From NCBI GenBank assembly GCA_947258815.1, contig CAMYJW010000007.1, forward strand, positions 1 through 36,703: a DNA stretch of 36,703 nucleotides. The letters run 5' to 3'. The notes beneath the pieces were generated by a model, which did no database searches, was not told where the DNA came from, and worked only from the letters and a program-made list of their open reading frames with translations. A program made the position numbers and the translations under genes. This stretch comes from an uncultured Sphingomonadaceae bacterium (GTDB taxonomy: Bacteria; Pseudomonadota; Alphaproteobacteria; Sphingomonadales; Sphingomonadaceae). Positions within the stretch are counted from its first letter, which is position 1, and the number at the start of each line of letters is the position of its first letter. Positions 18,117 through 27,350 of this stretch are shown here, piece by piece.

Positions 18117-18117
<1 letters not shown>
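17185..18117 (-). CDS. fcl: GDP-L-fucose synthase
   Basis: A 310-residue bifunctional 3,5-epimerase/4-reductase making GDP-L-fucose from GDP-4-keto-6-deoxymannose with NADPH. Seen: G14-x2-G17-x2-G20 nucleotide loop (GHKGMVG), GSSCIYP (108-114), Y138-x3-K142 catalytic pair (YAIAK), and the family's [10 protein letters not shown] and EFLHVDD blocks. The size is normal. ATG 18117 overlaps the gmd stop as TGATG; a GTG one codon earlier is possible. Its own stop overlaps the next glycosyltransferase start the same way, so gmd, fcl and the WcaI-type gene form one coupled operon. Confidence 0.95.
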
Positions 18118-19271
<1,154 letters not shown>

Positions 19272-19301
19272 CTAGTCCACAGCCAGCACGGCGAGACGAA
19301 G

Positions 19302-20693
19302 CTATCCGGGCAGGTTTCCGCCGATAAGCGTGGCCACGAACTGTTCACGCCATTTGATGACGTTGTCGTCGCGCACGGTGCCGATCAGGCTTTCCCAGCG
19401 CCGGATGCGTTCCTTGCGTGGCATTTCCAGAGCCAGGCCGATGTTGTGCGCAAGATCATCGGGGCTTTGCGGATTGACCAGCAGCGCCTCTTGCAATTGC
19501 TGCGCCGCGCCCGCGAAACGCGAGAGGATCAGCACGCCCGGATCATCGGGGTCCTGCGCCGCGATATATTCCTTGGCGACAAGGTTCATGCCATCGCGCA
19601 GCGGGGTCACCAGCCCGATTTTCGAGGCGCGATAGAAGCCGAAAAGTTCGGCGGTGGAATGGCCCTTGTTGACATAGCGGATGGGAACGATGTCAACCTC
19701 GGAGCGTTCACCGTTTATTTGTCCGGTTTTTTGCTCAAGCAGCGCCCGGATATCCTGATACGATCCGATGTCGGCGCGGCTGGGCGGGGCGATCTGGATA
19801 TAGACAAGGTCGCGCACGCGTTCGGGACTGGAATCGAAGAACCGGCCAATCCCGTCAATCCGTTCGGGCAGGCCTTTTGAATAGTCGAGCCGGTCAACCC
19901 CGATCATTGCGGTCCGGTTGCGGGTGCTGTCGATCAGGCGCTTTTGCGCGTTCCTGGCTTCGTCCGTTTCGCCCTGCGCCATGAAATGATCGTGGTCGAT
20001 GCCGATCGGGAAGGCTTTCGCAAGGATTGTGCGTTTGCCGAGTTTCACCGTGCCGCTTGCTTCGTCAACGTCTGCGCCCAGTTCCTTGCGACAGTAGTGC
20101 AGGAAACTTTCGAGCCATTCGTCGTTCTGAAAACCGATCAGGTCATAGTCCAGCATCGAGCCGACAAGCCGTTCATGATACGGCAGCGATACAAGCAGGC
20201 GGGTGGGCGGCCACGGGATATGCAGAAAAAACCCGATGCGGTTTTTCAGGCCGTGCTCGCGTAGCCGGGAACCAAGTGGAATCAGGTGATAATCGTGGAC
20301 CCAGACGGTATCGTCCGGTTCGATCAGTGGCACCACACTTTCTGCAAAACGCTCATTCACCTCTTCATACCGCTTGCCAAATTCGCGTTCGTATTCGGTC
20401 AGGTCGATGCGGTAATGAAACAGCGGCCACAAGGTGCGGTTGGCATAGCCGTTGTAGTATTCCTCGATGTCCTGTGGTTCGAGATCGATTGTTGCCGTGG
20501 TCACGCCATCGCTGCGCTGCAGGTTTACACTTCCGGTAAACTCGTCGGTTTCCTGACCGGACCACCCGAACCAGATGCCACCCATTTCCTTGAGGGCGGA
20601 ATTGAGCGCGCCGGCAAGCCCGCCTTGCGCGCCCGCAGCGCCGCGCGCCTTGGGGACGGCAACCCGGTTTGAAATGACAATCAGTCTGCTCAT
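19302..20693 (-). CDS. otsA: Trehalose-6-phosphate synthase
   Basis: A 463-residue GT20 enzyme joining UDP-glucose and glucose 6-phosphate in the cytoplasm. Seen: SNRV near residue 8, GGLAGAL near 23, WVHDYHLI, GVDRLDYSKGLPER (substrate-phosphate contacts), and LVTPLRDGMNLVAKEY with the following LSRFAGAA near the C-terminus. All are standard. ATG 20693 overlaps the stop of the upstream GH15 gene as ATGA; the frame's earlier start would add 28 non-conserved residues. It is the last gene of the otsB-GH15-otsA operon. Confidence 0.95.
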   Translation of the reverse strand: MSRLIVISNRVAVPKARGAAGAQGGLAGALNSALKEMGGIWFGWSGQETDEFTGSVNLQRSDGVTTATIDLEPQDIEEYYNGYANRTLWPLFHYRIDLTEYEREFGKRYEEVNERFAESVVPLIEPDDTVWVHDYHLIPLGSRLREHGLKNRIGFFLHIPWPPTRLLVSLPYHERLVGSMLDYDLIGFQNDEWLESFLHYCRKELGADVDEASGTVKLGKRTILAKAFPIGIDHDHFMAQGETDEARNAQKRLIDSTRNRTAMIGVDRLDYSKGLPERIDGIGRFFDSSPERVRDLVYIQIAPPSRADIGSYQDIRALLEQKTGQINGERSEVDIVPIRYVNKGHSTAELFGFYRASKIGLVTPLRDGMNLVAKEYIAAQDPDDPGVLILSRFAGAAQQLQEALLVNPQSPDDLAHNIGLALEMPRKERIRRWESLIGTVRDDNVIKWREQFVATLIGGNLPG

Positions 20694-22477
20694 CGCCACT
20701 CGCTCCACAACCGGGAGAGCACCCCGGCACAATTGATAATGCCGACCAGCGAATAGGTTTGCGGGAAATTCCCCCACAATTCGCCGGTCTCGAAATCCAT
20801 GTCTTCCGACAGTAGGCCCGATTGCGTCCGGTGGGAAAGCATTGTCTCAAAAAGCTGGCGCGCTTCTTCATCGCGCCCATCAAGGTGCAGCGCTTCGATC
20901 AGCCAGAACGTACAGATGTTGAAAGCGGTTTCCGGCCGCCCGAAATCGTCCTCGCTATCGTATCGCAGCATGTGCTCGCCGCGCCGCAGGGTTTTCTCCA
21001 CGGCCTTGAGCGTGGCCTGAAAGCGCGGATCCTGCGCTTCGACATAGCGCAGCTCAACAAGCTGCAGCAGGCTGGCATCCAGTTCATCGCCGCCAAATGT
21101 TGCCGCATAGTGCCCGGCTTTCTCGTTCCATGCCTTTTCGTCGATGGTCTTGCGAATGGCATCGGCGCGGTTGCGCCAGAATTCCTGCCGGTCGGGCATG
21201 CGCAGCACATCGGCGGCATTGGCCAGGCGATCACAGGCCGCCCAGCTCATCACACTGGAATAGGTATGAACGGCGGTTCGCGTGCGCAGTTCCCAAAGCC
21301 CGGCATCGGGGCGATCGTGCATTTTCCATGCCATCATGCCGACTTCTTCAAGGCTGGCGAAATCGTCCGCGTTTGCTCTTCGCAGCATGCGATGATCGTA
21401 AAACGCCTGAATGTTGGGAATGATGATCTGGCCGTAACAGTCGTTCTGGGTCTGGTGATAGGCGGCGTTGCCCACGCGCACCGGCCCCATCCCGCGATAG
21501 CCTTCGAGCGATTCGGCGGTCCACTCGGTCAGCTCTTTCTGGCCGCTGACCGAATAGAGCGGCTGGATCATGCCGCCTTCGGAATCGTCGACCAGATTGC
21601 GCAGATATGCCAGATACTTTTCCAGCACATCCAGAGCGCCAAGCCGGTTCAATGCCTGCACCGTATAATAGGCATCGCGGATCCAGCAGTAGCGATAGTC
21701 CCAGTTGCGCTCGGTTCCCGGCGCTTCGGGGATGGATGTCGTCAGCGCGGCAACGATCGCGCCGGTTTCCTCATGCTGGCACAGCTTGAGCGTGATCGCG
21801 GCGCGGATCACTGCATCCTGCCAGTCCATCGGCGTTGCCAGACCGCGCACCCAGTGCCGCCAGTAAACCGATGTCTTGTCCAGCATCGCTTCCACTTCGC
21901 GCCCGACATTGCCGACAAACGGCTCATCGGGGCCAAGGAAGAAGTGCAGGTCGTTCTCAACGCGGAAATAGCGCTCTTCCAGCACGTATCCGATCGGCGC
22001 ATTGGTGGACAGGCGCATCGAATGTTCTTCGATCAGATAGCGAATGTGATTGGTGCCGTGGGTGCGATCGGCCAGTTTCGATCCATAACCAGTCATCGGT
22101 GTCAGGCTGACTTTCAGACGCGGCGAACCGGCCACGGGGCGCACGACCCGGCAATAGGCGACGGGGCGGTACATGCGACCGCTGCGCTGGAAACGCGGGC
22201 AGAAATGCAGGATTTCTACGGCGCCGCCGCAATCGTCCTCCAGCCGGGTCAACAGGATCGGCGTGTTGCGGATATAGCGGTGTTTCGCGCTGACCTGTCG
22301 TTCCAGCTCCATGCGCCATGCGCCGGCCTTTTCCGGTTCATTGTGATCGCGCAACAGCGAACAGAATGTCGGATCGCCATCCACGCGCGGCACACAGCCC
22401 CAGACAAGCGAGCCGGCCTCATTGATCAGCCCGCTGACCTGACAATTGCCCACCGGCCACAGTTCCAGCGAGCTCAT
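20690..22477 (-). CDS. Glycoside hydrolase family 15 (glucoamylase/trehalase-like)
   Basis: A 595-residue GH15 protein: N-terminal beta-sandwich (about 1-230) and C-terminal (alpha/alpha)6 barrel. The probable general acid is the Glu of GLWELR (about 394), followed by HTYSSVMSWAACDR. The probable general base is the Glu of LLSED (about 556), in front of TGELWGNFPQTYSLVG. There is no signal peptide, so it acts in the cytoplasm. It overlaps otsB (upstream, ATGA) and otsA (downstream, ATGA), so it is made in step with the trehalose enzymes. GH15 includes trehalases as well as glucoamylases; trehalase activity balancing synthesis is possible, glycogen or maltooligosaccharide hydrolysis is the alternative. 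Confidence 0.9.
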   Translation of the reverse strand: MSSLELWPVGNCQVSGLINEAGSLVWGCVPRVDGDPTFCSLLRDHNEPEKAGAWRMELERQVSAKHRYIRNTPILLTRLEDDCGGAVEILHFCPRFQRSGRMYRPVAYCRVVRPVAGSPRLKVSLTPMTGYGSKLADRTHGTNHIRYLIEEHSMRLSTNAPIGYVLEERYFRVENDLHFFLGPDEPFVGNVGREVEAMLDKTSVYWRHWVRGLATPMDWQDAVIRAAITLKLCQHEETGAIVAALTTSIPEAPGTERNWDYRYCWIRDAYYTVQALNRLGALDVLEKYLAYLRNLVDDSEGGMIQPLYSVSGQKELTEWTAESLEGYRGMGPVRVGNAAYHQTQNDCYGQIIIPNIQAFYDHRMLRRANADDFASLEEVGMMAWKMHDRPDAGLWELRTRTAVHTYSSVMSWAACDRLANAADVLRMPDRQEFWRNRADAIRKTIDEKAWNEKAGHYAATFGGDELDASLLQLVELRYVEAQDPRFQATLKAVEKTLRRGEHMLRYDSEDDFGRPETAFNICTFWLIEALHLDGRDEEARQLFETMLSHRTQSGLLSEDMDFETGELWGNFPQTYSLVGIINCAGVLSRLWSEWR

Positions 22478-23247
22478 GTCAGCGCCTGCCGCAACCAGTC
22501 ATGCACATCGGCAACGCCGGGCAGGCGCGATGTTGCCGCCGTGGCGCGTTCAGGTCCAACCAAAATGCCTTCTCCTTTCAGTTCTTTCACTGCCCCGAAG
22601 GCATCCTCGTCGGTTATGTCGTCGCCCACGAACACCGGGCGCGCGCCGTGAAATTCCGGCATATCCATGAATTGCATGACCGCGCGGCCCTTGTCCGATC
22701 CGGGCATCACCAGCTCAACCACCATCTTGCCGCGTTTGACCGTCATGTTCGCGGCTTTGCCGAGCGCGCTGGCACGGGCAACCACATCGGCTTCGGCTGA
22801 CGGCTTTTCGCGATAATGGATGGCGGCGCTGAAAGGCTTGGGTTCCACCAGCAGGCCGCCATGATCACGGGCGATGGCCTGCAGGCTGCGGACAACTTCG
22901 CCGGGCAGAGGCGGCGCAAGCGACTGCACGTCGCGGCTGCCAGCCGGCCGGATTTCGCCGCCATGCGATCCGGCCATCGCGATATTCAGCTTTCCAAGGT
23001 GCCGGTCCAGATCGGCAAGCGAGCGTCCGCTGACGATGGCCAGCCGCCCACCCAGTCGTGCGTTCAGCCGCGCAAGCTGCTCGGCAAGATCGGGCGGGAC
23101 ATGAATTGCATCGGGATGCGGCGCGATCTCCACCAGCGTGCCATCAAAATCGAGAAACAGCGCCGCATCCGGCAGGCTGTTCAACGCAGGCGGCGGCGGC
23201 AGGGAGGAAGCGTGCAAGGCAATGCTTACGTTTGAACGGGCGGTCAT
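22474..23247 (-). CDS. otsB: Trehalose-6-phosphate phosphatase
   Basis: A HAD-superfamily phosphatase of about 257 residues that removes phosphate from trehalose 6-phosphate. Seen: motif I DFDGTLV (nucleophile Asp), SGRS as motif II region, a Lys in KRGKMVVEL, and GDDITDEDAF as motif IV. The start is not certain: ATG 23247 is used, while a GTG at 23265 and a TTG at 23286 are in frame; none has a clear Shine-Dalgarno. It is first in the otsB-GH15-otsA operon and divergent from the mechanosensitive channel gene. Confidence 0.92.
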   Translation of the reverse strand: MTARSNVSIALHASSLPPPPALNSLPDAALFLDFDGTLVEIAPHPDAIHVPPDLAEQLARLNARLGGRLAIVSGRSLADLDRHLGKLNIAMAGSHGGEIRPAGSRDVQSLAPPLPGEVVRSLQAIARDHGGLLVEPKPFSAAIHYREKPSAEADVVARASALGKAANMTVKRGKMVVELVMPGSDKGRAVMQFMDMPEFHGARPVFVGDDITDEDAFGAVKELKGEGILVGPERATAATSRLPGVADVHDWLRQALT

Positions 23248-23316
23248 TGCCGAATCGTGTAACACTTTCGGCCACCCTTGCGCCAACGTTTATGCGTCCG
23301 ACTGTGTGAATTGCCA

Positions 23317-23338
23317 TGCGCGCCCGGATTTGCGCGCA
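23317..23338. promoter_or_regulatory. 7-bp inverted repeat between otsB and the channel gene
   Basis: TGCGCGC (23317-23323) and GCGCGCA (23332-23338) flank eight bases in the 135-bp divergent region. It could be an operator or a leader hairpin for the channel gene. GC-rich palindromes occur by chance in this DNA, so confidence is low. Confidence 0.25.
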
Positions 23339-23382
23339 GTCTGCGGTTGCCAGGTGCGCAAAACGGTTGCAGGAACGCGCGC

Positions 23383-24654
23383 ATGAATGATCTGACAATA
23401 CAAGTCCGAGATGCAATCGAATTTTTCCCATGGACGCGGGTTCTGATCACGCTTGGCGTGGTTGTGGCGATCGCGGTTATTGCCAACTGGCTGACCAGGC
23501 GGATCGTTCTGCGGCTGGTCAAAGGTGTGGTCGAACACACGCCGGTTTACGGGGAATCCCGCCATATTGAGCGTCTTGCGCGGCATATTTCCTATGTCGT
23601 GCCCGCACTTATTATCGCCAAGGCGCCCGATTTCGTGCCCGAACTCCCCGAAATCATCGTGACGACGGTGAAGCTGGCCTCCGCGTCGTTCATCATTTTC
23701 ATCATCGCGCGCGTGCTTTGCGATATTCTTGACCTCATAAACGATAGCTATGAACAAAGCGCCGACGCTGCGACCCGGCCTATCAAGGGCTATGTGCAGG
23801 TTGCCAAGATGTTGATCTATGGCGCGGCGATTCTGCTGATCATCGCGCTGCTCACAGGCCAATCGCCGTTGCTGCTTCTATCGGGCCTGGGCGCGATAAC
23901 CGCCGTTCTGCTGCTGGTTTTCCGCGATACCATCCTGTCGCTGGTGGCGTCCGTCCAGCTTCGCTCCAACGATATGATCCGGGTGGGAGACTGGATCGAG
24001 ATGTCCAAACTCGATGCCGATGGCGATGTGATTGATATCGCCCTGCACACCGTGAAAGTGCAGAATTTCGACAAGACGATCACAACCATCCCGACCCACC
24101 GCCTGATTTCCGAATCGTTTCGCAACTGGCGCGGGATGCGCGACTGGGGCGCGCGGCGTATCAAGCGATCGCTATTCATCGACAAATCGACGATTGGGTT
24201 TCTGACCAAGGATGAATGGGAGGGCCTGCGCCGGTTTGCGCTGCTGCGGCCCTATATCGAATCCATGCAGGCCGAGCTTGACGCATGGAACGCAGAGCAC
24301 GCGCGCGGCGAAGATGGAGAGCGCGGCGCGGTGAATAAACGCCGCCCGACCAATATCGGCACATTCCGGGCCTACGTTGTCGCCTATCTGAAAGCGCACC
24401 CTAGCGTTGCCGACAAGGGCACCATGATCGTGCGCCAGCTTGCACCCACCGATCTGGGGCTGCCGCTTGAGATTTACTGCTTTGCCGATACCACGGCATG
24501 GACCGAGTATGAGGCAATCCAGTCAGACATATTCGATCACCTGCTTGCCATCATGCCGGAATTCGGTCTGTTCGCGTTTCAGCAGCCCAGCGGCCACGAT
24601 CTGTTGCGATCGAGCGAAACCGGCGGGGCAGCGGGAACCATTGCGGGCGCCTGA
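23383..24654 (+). CDS. MscS-family mechanosensitive channel, YbdG type
   Basis: A 423-residue inner-membrane protein with several N-terminal helices, a pore-helix region (LLLLSGLGAITAVLLLVFRDT, about 165-185) and the MscS beta domain with RVGDWIEM. The segment DVIDIALHTVKVQNFDKTITTIPTHRL and the following RNWRGM are typical of the YbdG/MscM branch, as is the length. It would release solutes on hypo-osmotic shock. ATG 23383 has AGGAA upstream; the open frame before it is not channel-like. It is divergent from the trehalose operon. Confidence 0.92.
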   Translation: MNDLTIQVRDAIEFFPWTRVLITLGVVVAIAVIANWLTRRIVLRLVKGVVEHTPVYGESRHIERLARHISYVVPALIIAKAPDFVPELPEIIVTTVKLASASFIIFIIARVLCDILDLINDSYEQSADAATRPIKGYVQVAKMLIYGAAILLIIALLTGQSPLLLLSGLGAITAVLLLVFRDTILSLVASVQLRSNDMIRVGDWIEMSKLDADGDVIDIALHTVKVQNFDKTITTIPTHRLISESFRNWRGMRDWGARRIKRSLFIDKSTIGFLTKDEWEGLRRFALLRPYIESMQAELDAWNAEHARGEDGERGAVNKRRPTNIGTFRAYVVAYLKAHPSVADKGTMIVRQLAPTDLGLPLEIYCFADTTAWTEYEAIQSDIFDHLLAIMPEFGLFAFQQPSGHDLLRSSETGGAAGTIAGA

Positions 24655-24752
24655 CAGGCATCGGCGCGGATCGCCGCCAGCGCCGAACAAACGATGTGGG
24701 AAAGTTGCCCCGCCCCTTCTCGCGGCGCACCGCGCTGCTGTAGGCTCGCGGT

Positions 24753-25310
24753 ATGAGCGCCGTCTATCTCACTTTCATCGCCGTTTTGCTGTCAGGACTT
24801 GGCGCGCGCGATCAGGTGACGATTGCCGGGCTTTCGCTGCGCCAGGGCGCGCGGCCAGCGGTGTTGCTGGCGGCAACGGTCATCACAGTGGGCACGGCGA
24901 TGTTCGCGGCCTGGGCGGCAAGCGTGATCGCGCCGGAAATGGCCCCGCCCGCGCGGATGTTTCTGGTGGCGATTGCATTGGCTCTCGCCGGGCTGGAATC
25001 GCTGATCCTTGCGCCGCGCGCGCCGCCGCGTGAGCCGACCCATTCGCTGTTCGCAACCGGGCTGGTGCTGCTTTCCCACCAGTTGACCGATGCCGCGCGG
25101 TTTCTCATCTTCGGGGTTGCGGTGGCTACGAATGTGCCGCTGCCCGCCGGCATTGGCGGGGCGATGGGCGGGATCGCCCTGATTGCCGGAGCATGGGCGT
25201 TTCCCGAGATGTTCACCCATCGCTTCACTCGCATGGTGCGCCGGGTTGTCGGCGTGCTGCTTGTGGCGCTGGCGCTTTACTTCGGGCTGTGGGCGATGGG
25301 TGTGTTCTGA
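24753..25310 (+). CDS. GDT1/TMEM165-like small membrane protein with altered motifs
   Basis: A 185-residue protein with about six hydrophobic helices in two halves. Each half has a segment placed like the E-x-G-D-K/R-T motif of the GDT1 (UPF0016) cation transporters: GLGARDQVTIAGLS near residues 15-28 and HQLTDAARFLIFGV near 108-121. Neither keeps the acidic-Gly-Asp core, so the cation site is not intact. Relation to GDT1 is inferred from topology and motif position only; it may be a separate, non-transporting branch. It lies between the channel gene and pgl on the same strand. Confidence 0.6.
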   Translation: MSAVYLTFIAVLLSGLGARDQVTIAGLSLRQGARPAVLLAATVITVGTAMFAAWAASVIAPEMAPPARMFLVAIALALAGLESLILAPRAPPREPTHSLFATGLVLLSHQLTDAARFLIFGVAVATNVPLPAGIGGAMGGIALIAGAWAFPEMFTHRFTRMVRRVVGVLLVALALYFGLWAMGVF

Positions 25311-25359
25311 TTGTTCACGCCGCCTAAACATCGCATCGCGCAGCTGCTATCATCGGCGC

Positions 25360-25980
25360 ATGGCCAGAATAGAAACCCTTACCGGCGCGGACGATGCCGC
25401 TATCGCCCGCTGGCTTGAGCAACGGCTGACCGACGCACTGGCGCAGTCCAGTGGAGAGATTGCGATCACGGTGCCCGGCGGATCGACCCCGTTTCCGATT
25501 TTTGAAAGGCTGGCCAAGGCGCCGCTCGATTGGCATCGGATTGCCGTCTGGCCGGGGGACGATCGCATCGTTGCAGAGGATCACCCGGCGAGCAACATCG
25601 GCCGGATTCGCGCGATACTGGAACCTGCCGGTGCACGGATCGTGCCGCTTGTTGCCGATGCGCAGCCGCCCCGTTTTGCGCTGGCGTGGCTGGGGATGGG
25701 CGCGGACGGGCACATTGCCTCGCTGTTTCCCAACACCGATCCGCGCGTTGACGATCCGCTGCCCGTCCGCCGCCTGACCCCCGATCCGCTGCCGCCCGAA
25801 GCGCCGTTTGATCGTGTGAGCCTGACTATCCCGGCATTGCTGAACAGCGATGCGCTGTTGTTTGTCATTCGCGGTGCGGAAAAGCGCGCTGTGTTCGCGC
25901 AGGCCGTCGCTGGCGAAAACGATCTGCCGGTGGCGCGCTTGCTGGGCGCAGCGCATCAGCCGGTTACCTGTTTCACCTGA
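25360..25980 (+). CDS. pgl: 6-phosphogluconolactonase
   Basis: A 206-residue NagB/SugarP-isomerase fold enzyme hydrolysing 6-phosphogluconolactone in the pentose-phosphate/Entner-Doudoroff pathways. Seen: VPGGSTP (about 39-45), DDR-V with PASN (about 67-79, usually DER), and GMGADGHIASLFP (about 112-124). It is somewhat shorter than many homologues. ATG 25360 was chosen because the domain starts right after it; the open frame reaches back to 25183 but overlaps the previous gene and is not conserved-looking. The usual partners zwf and edd are not in the window. Confidence 0.88.
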   Translation: MARIETLTGADDAAIARWLEQRLTDALAQSSGEIAITVPGGSTPFPIFERLAKAPLDWHRIAVWPGDDRIVAEDHPASNIGRIRAILEPAGARIVPLVADAQPPRFALAWLGMGADGHIASLFPNTDPRVDDPLPVRRLTPDPLPPEAPFDRVSLTIPALLNSDALLFVIRGAEKRAVFAQAVAGENDLPVARLLGAAHQPVTCFT

Positions 25981-26007
25981 TCGGGTTCTGGAGTCCCGGG
26001 ATTGTTC

Positions 26008-26137
26008 TAAAGCCCGCGCGGCGTGTGAGCGTTGCTTTTCCGTTCGCGTCAGCCTGAACGGAAAACGCCCCCAAAGCCCGCGCGGCGCATGAGCGTTGCT
26101 TTTCCGTTCGCGTCAGCCTGAACGGAAAACGCCCCTA
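26008..26137 (-). repeat. TAGAGC-family element, copy C (two 64-bp units)
   Basis: Two near-identical 64-bp units (starting about 26009 and 26073) run AAAGCCCGCGCGGCG, then GAGCGTTGCTTTTCCGTTCG, then a GAACGGAAAACGCC end. Each can form a CCGTTC/GAACGG hairpin. On the minus strand the element begins TAGGGGCGTTTTCCGTTCAG; that TAG is the stop codon of the DNA polymerase IV gene. No clear opposite terminus was found towards pgl. Confidence 0.8.
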
Positions 26138-27259
26138 AAGCAGTGAAAGTTGCGCATTGTTCGCCGGTGCCTGATCCCGCTCACTGTCACTTTCCAGCGC
26201 GGACAGTGTCAGCCCCATCAGCCGGATCGGCTGGGGAAGCGGCAACAGATCGGCCAGCAGCGCGCGGGCGATTTCAGCGAACCAGGCCTTGTCGGTGATG
26301 GGTTGGGGTGCCGATTTCGCGCGGGTCAGCGTGGTGAAATCGGCATAGCGCAGTTTAAGCGTGACGGTTCTCCCACGCGCACCGGCGTTTTCTATCCGCT
26401 CCCAGACGATTGCGATGATCCGCTCCAGCGTTTCGTTCAGCGCTGCGTCGCCCGAAATGTCTTCATGGAATGTGCGTTCCGCGCCGATGGACTTGCGTTT
26501 GCGATTGGCGCTGACTTTGCGCAGATCGATCCCGCGTGCGGCGCGATAGAGATAATCGGCCATCGAACCGAAGTGCTCGCGCAGAAAGCCGATATCGCGC
26601 GCACGCAGATCGGCGCCGTTTTCGATCCCCAGTTTCGCCATTTTTTCCGCGCCGCGCGGGCCAACACCGTGAAACCGGCGGACCGGCAGATCGGAAACGA
26701 ACTGCGCGCCTTCGCCCGGACGGATGATGCACAGCCCATCGGGTTTGTTCTGGTCGCTCGCCAGTTTGGCCAGAAACTTGTTGTATGAAACGCCTGCACT
26801 GGCGGTCAGCCCGGTTTCCTCGCGGATACGCGCACGGATCAGTTCAGCGATGCGTGTGGCGGTGCCGATGCCCTTACGATCGGCGGTGACATCGAGATAG
26901 GCTTCGTCCAGCGACAGCGGCTCCACATGCGGGGTATAGTCCAGAAAGATCGCGCGGATCTGCTGGCTGACCGCGCGATAGACATCGAACCGGGGCAGGC
27001 GAAAGATCAGATCGGGGCACAGCCGCTGCGCGCGCGACGATGGCATCGCAGAGCGCACGCCAAATGCGCGCGCTTCATAGCTGGCCGCGGCGACCACCCC
27101 GCGCCCGCTTGCGCCGCCCACTGCCACCGGCTTGCCGCGCAGCGATGGATCGTCGCGCTGTTCGACGCTGGCGAAGAATGCGTCCATATCGACATGGATG
27201 ATCTTGCGGATGCCGCCCGCTTCGTCATCGTCGTCAGGGATGGTGCCTGCATCGTCCAT
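26135..27259 (-). CDS. dinB: DNA polymerase IV (Y family)
   Basis: A 374-residue translesion polymerase. Catalytic acidic residues are D24 of HVDMDAFFASVEQ and D118-E119 of SLDEAYLDV; the aromatic pair F28-F29 includes the steric gate. The little-finger domain follows near residue 255, and the last residues QLSLL form a beta-clamp binding motif. Two in-frame ATG codons (27271 and 27259) precede the conserved region, neither with a clear Shine-Dalgarno; the second is used. The TAG stop (26135-26137) is the terminus of element C. The gene is divergent from the MFS gene; no LexA box was identified. Confidence 0.93.
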   Translation of the reverse strand: MDDAGTIPDDDDEAGGIRKIIHVDMDAFFASVEQRDDPSLRGKPVAVGGASGRGVVAAASYEARAFGVRSAMPSSRAQRLCPDLIFRLPRFDVYRAVSQQIRAIFLDYTPHVEPLSLDEAYLDVTADRKGIGTATRIAELIRARIREETGLTASAGVSYNKFLAKLASDQNKPDGLCIIRPGEGAQFVSDLPVRRFHGVGPRGAEKMAKLGIENGADLRARDIGFLREHFGSMADYLYRAARGIDLRKVSANRKRKSIGAERTFHEDISGDAALNETLERIIAIVWERIENAGARGRTVTLKLRYADFTTLTRAKSAPQPITDKAWFAEIARALLADLLPLPQPIRLMGLTLSALESDSERDQAPANNAQLSLL

Positions 27260-27350
27260 GACGGGGATCATAACGCGCGCTGCGGAAAAATGCCCGTGCG
27301 AAAGGCAAATCCGCTGGCCAGACCGGCATCCATGGGCCAAGAGCACAGGC

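Noticed and set aside
20822..22651. Long plus-strand frame (609 codons) opposite the GH15 gene
   Set aside because: It mirrors a well-supported GH15 gene, has no recognisable domain, and such antisense frames are expected in GC-rich DNA. Similar shadows lie opposite crtY, gmd/otsA, glpD and the GT4 gene.
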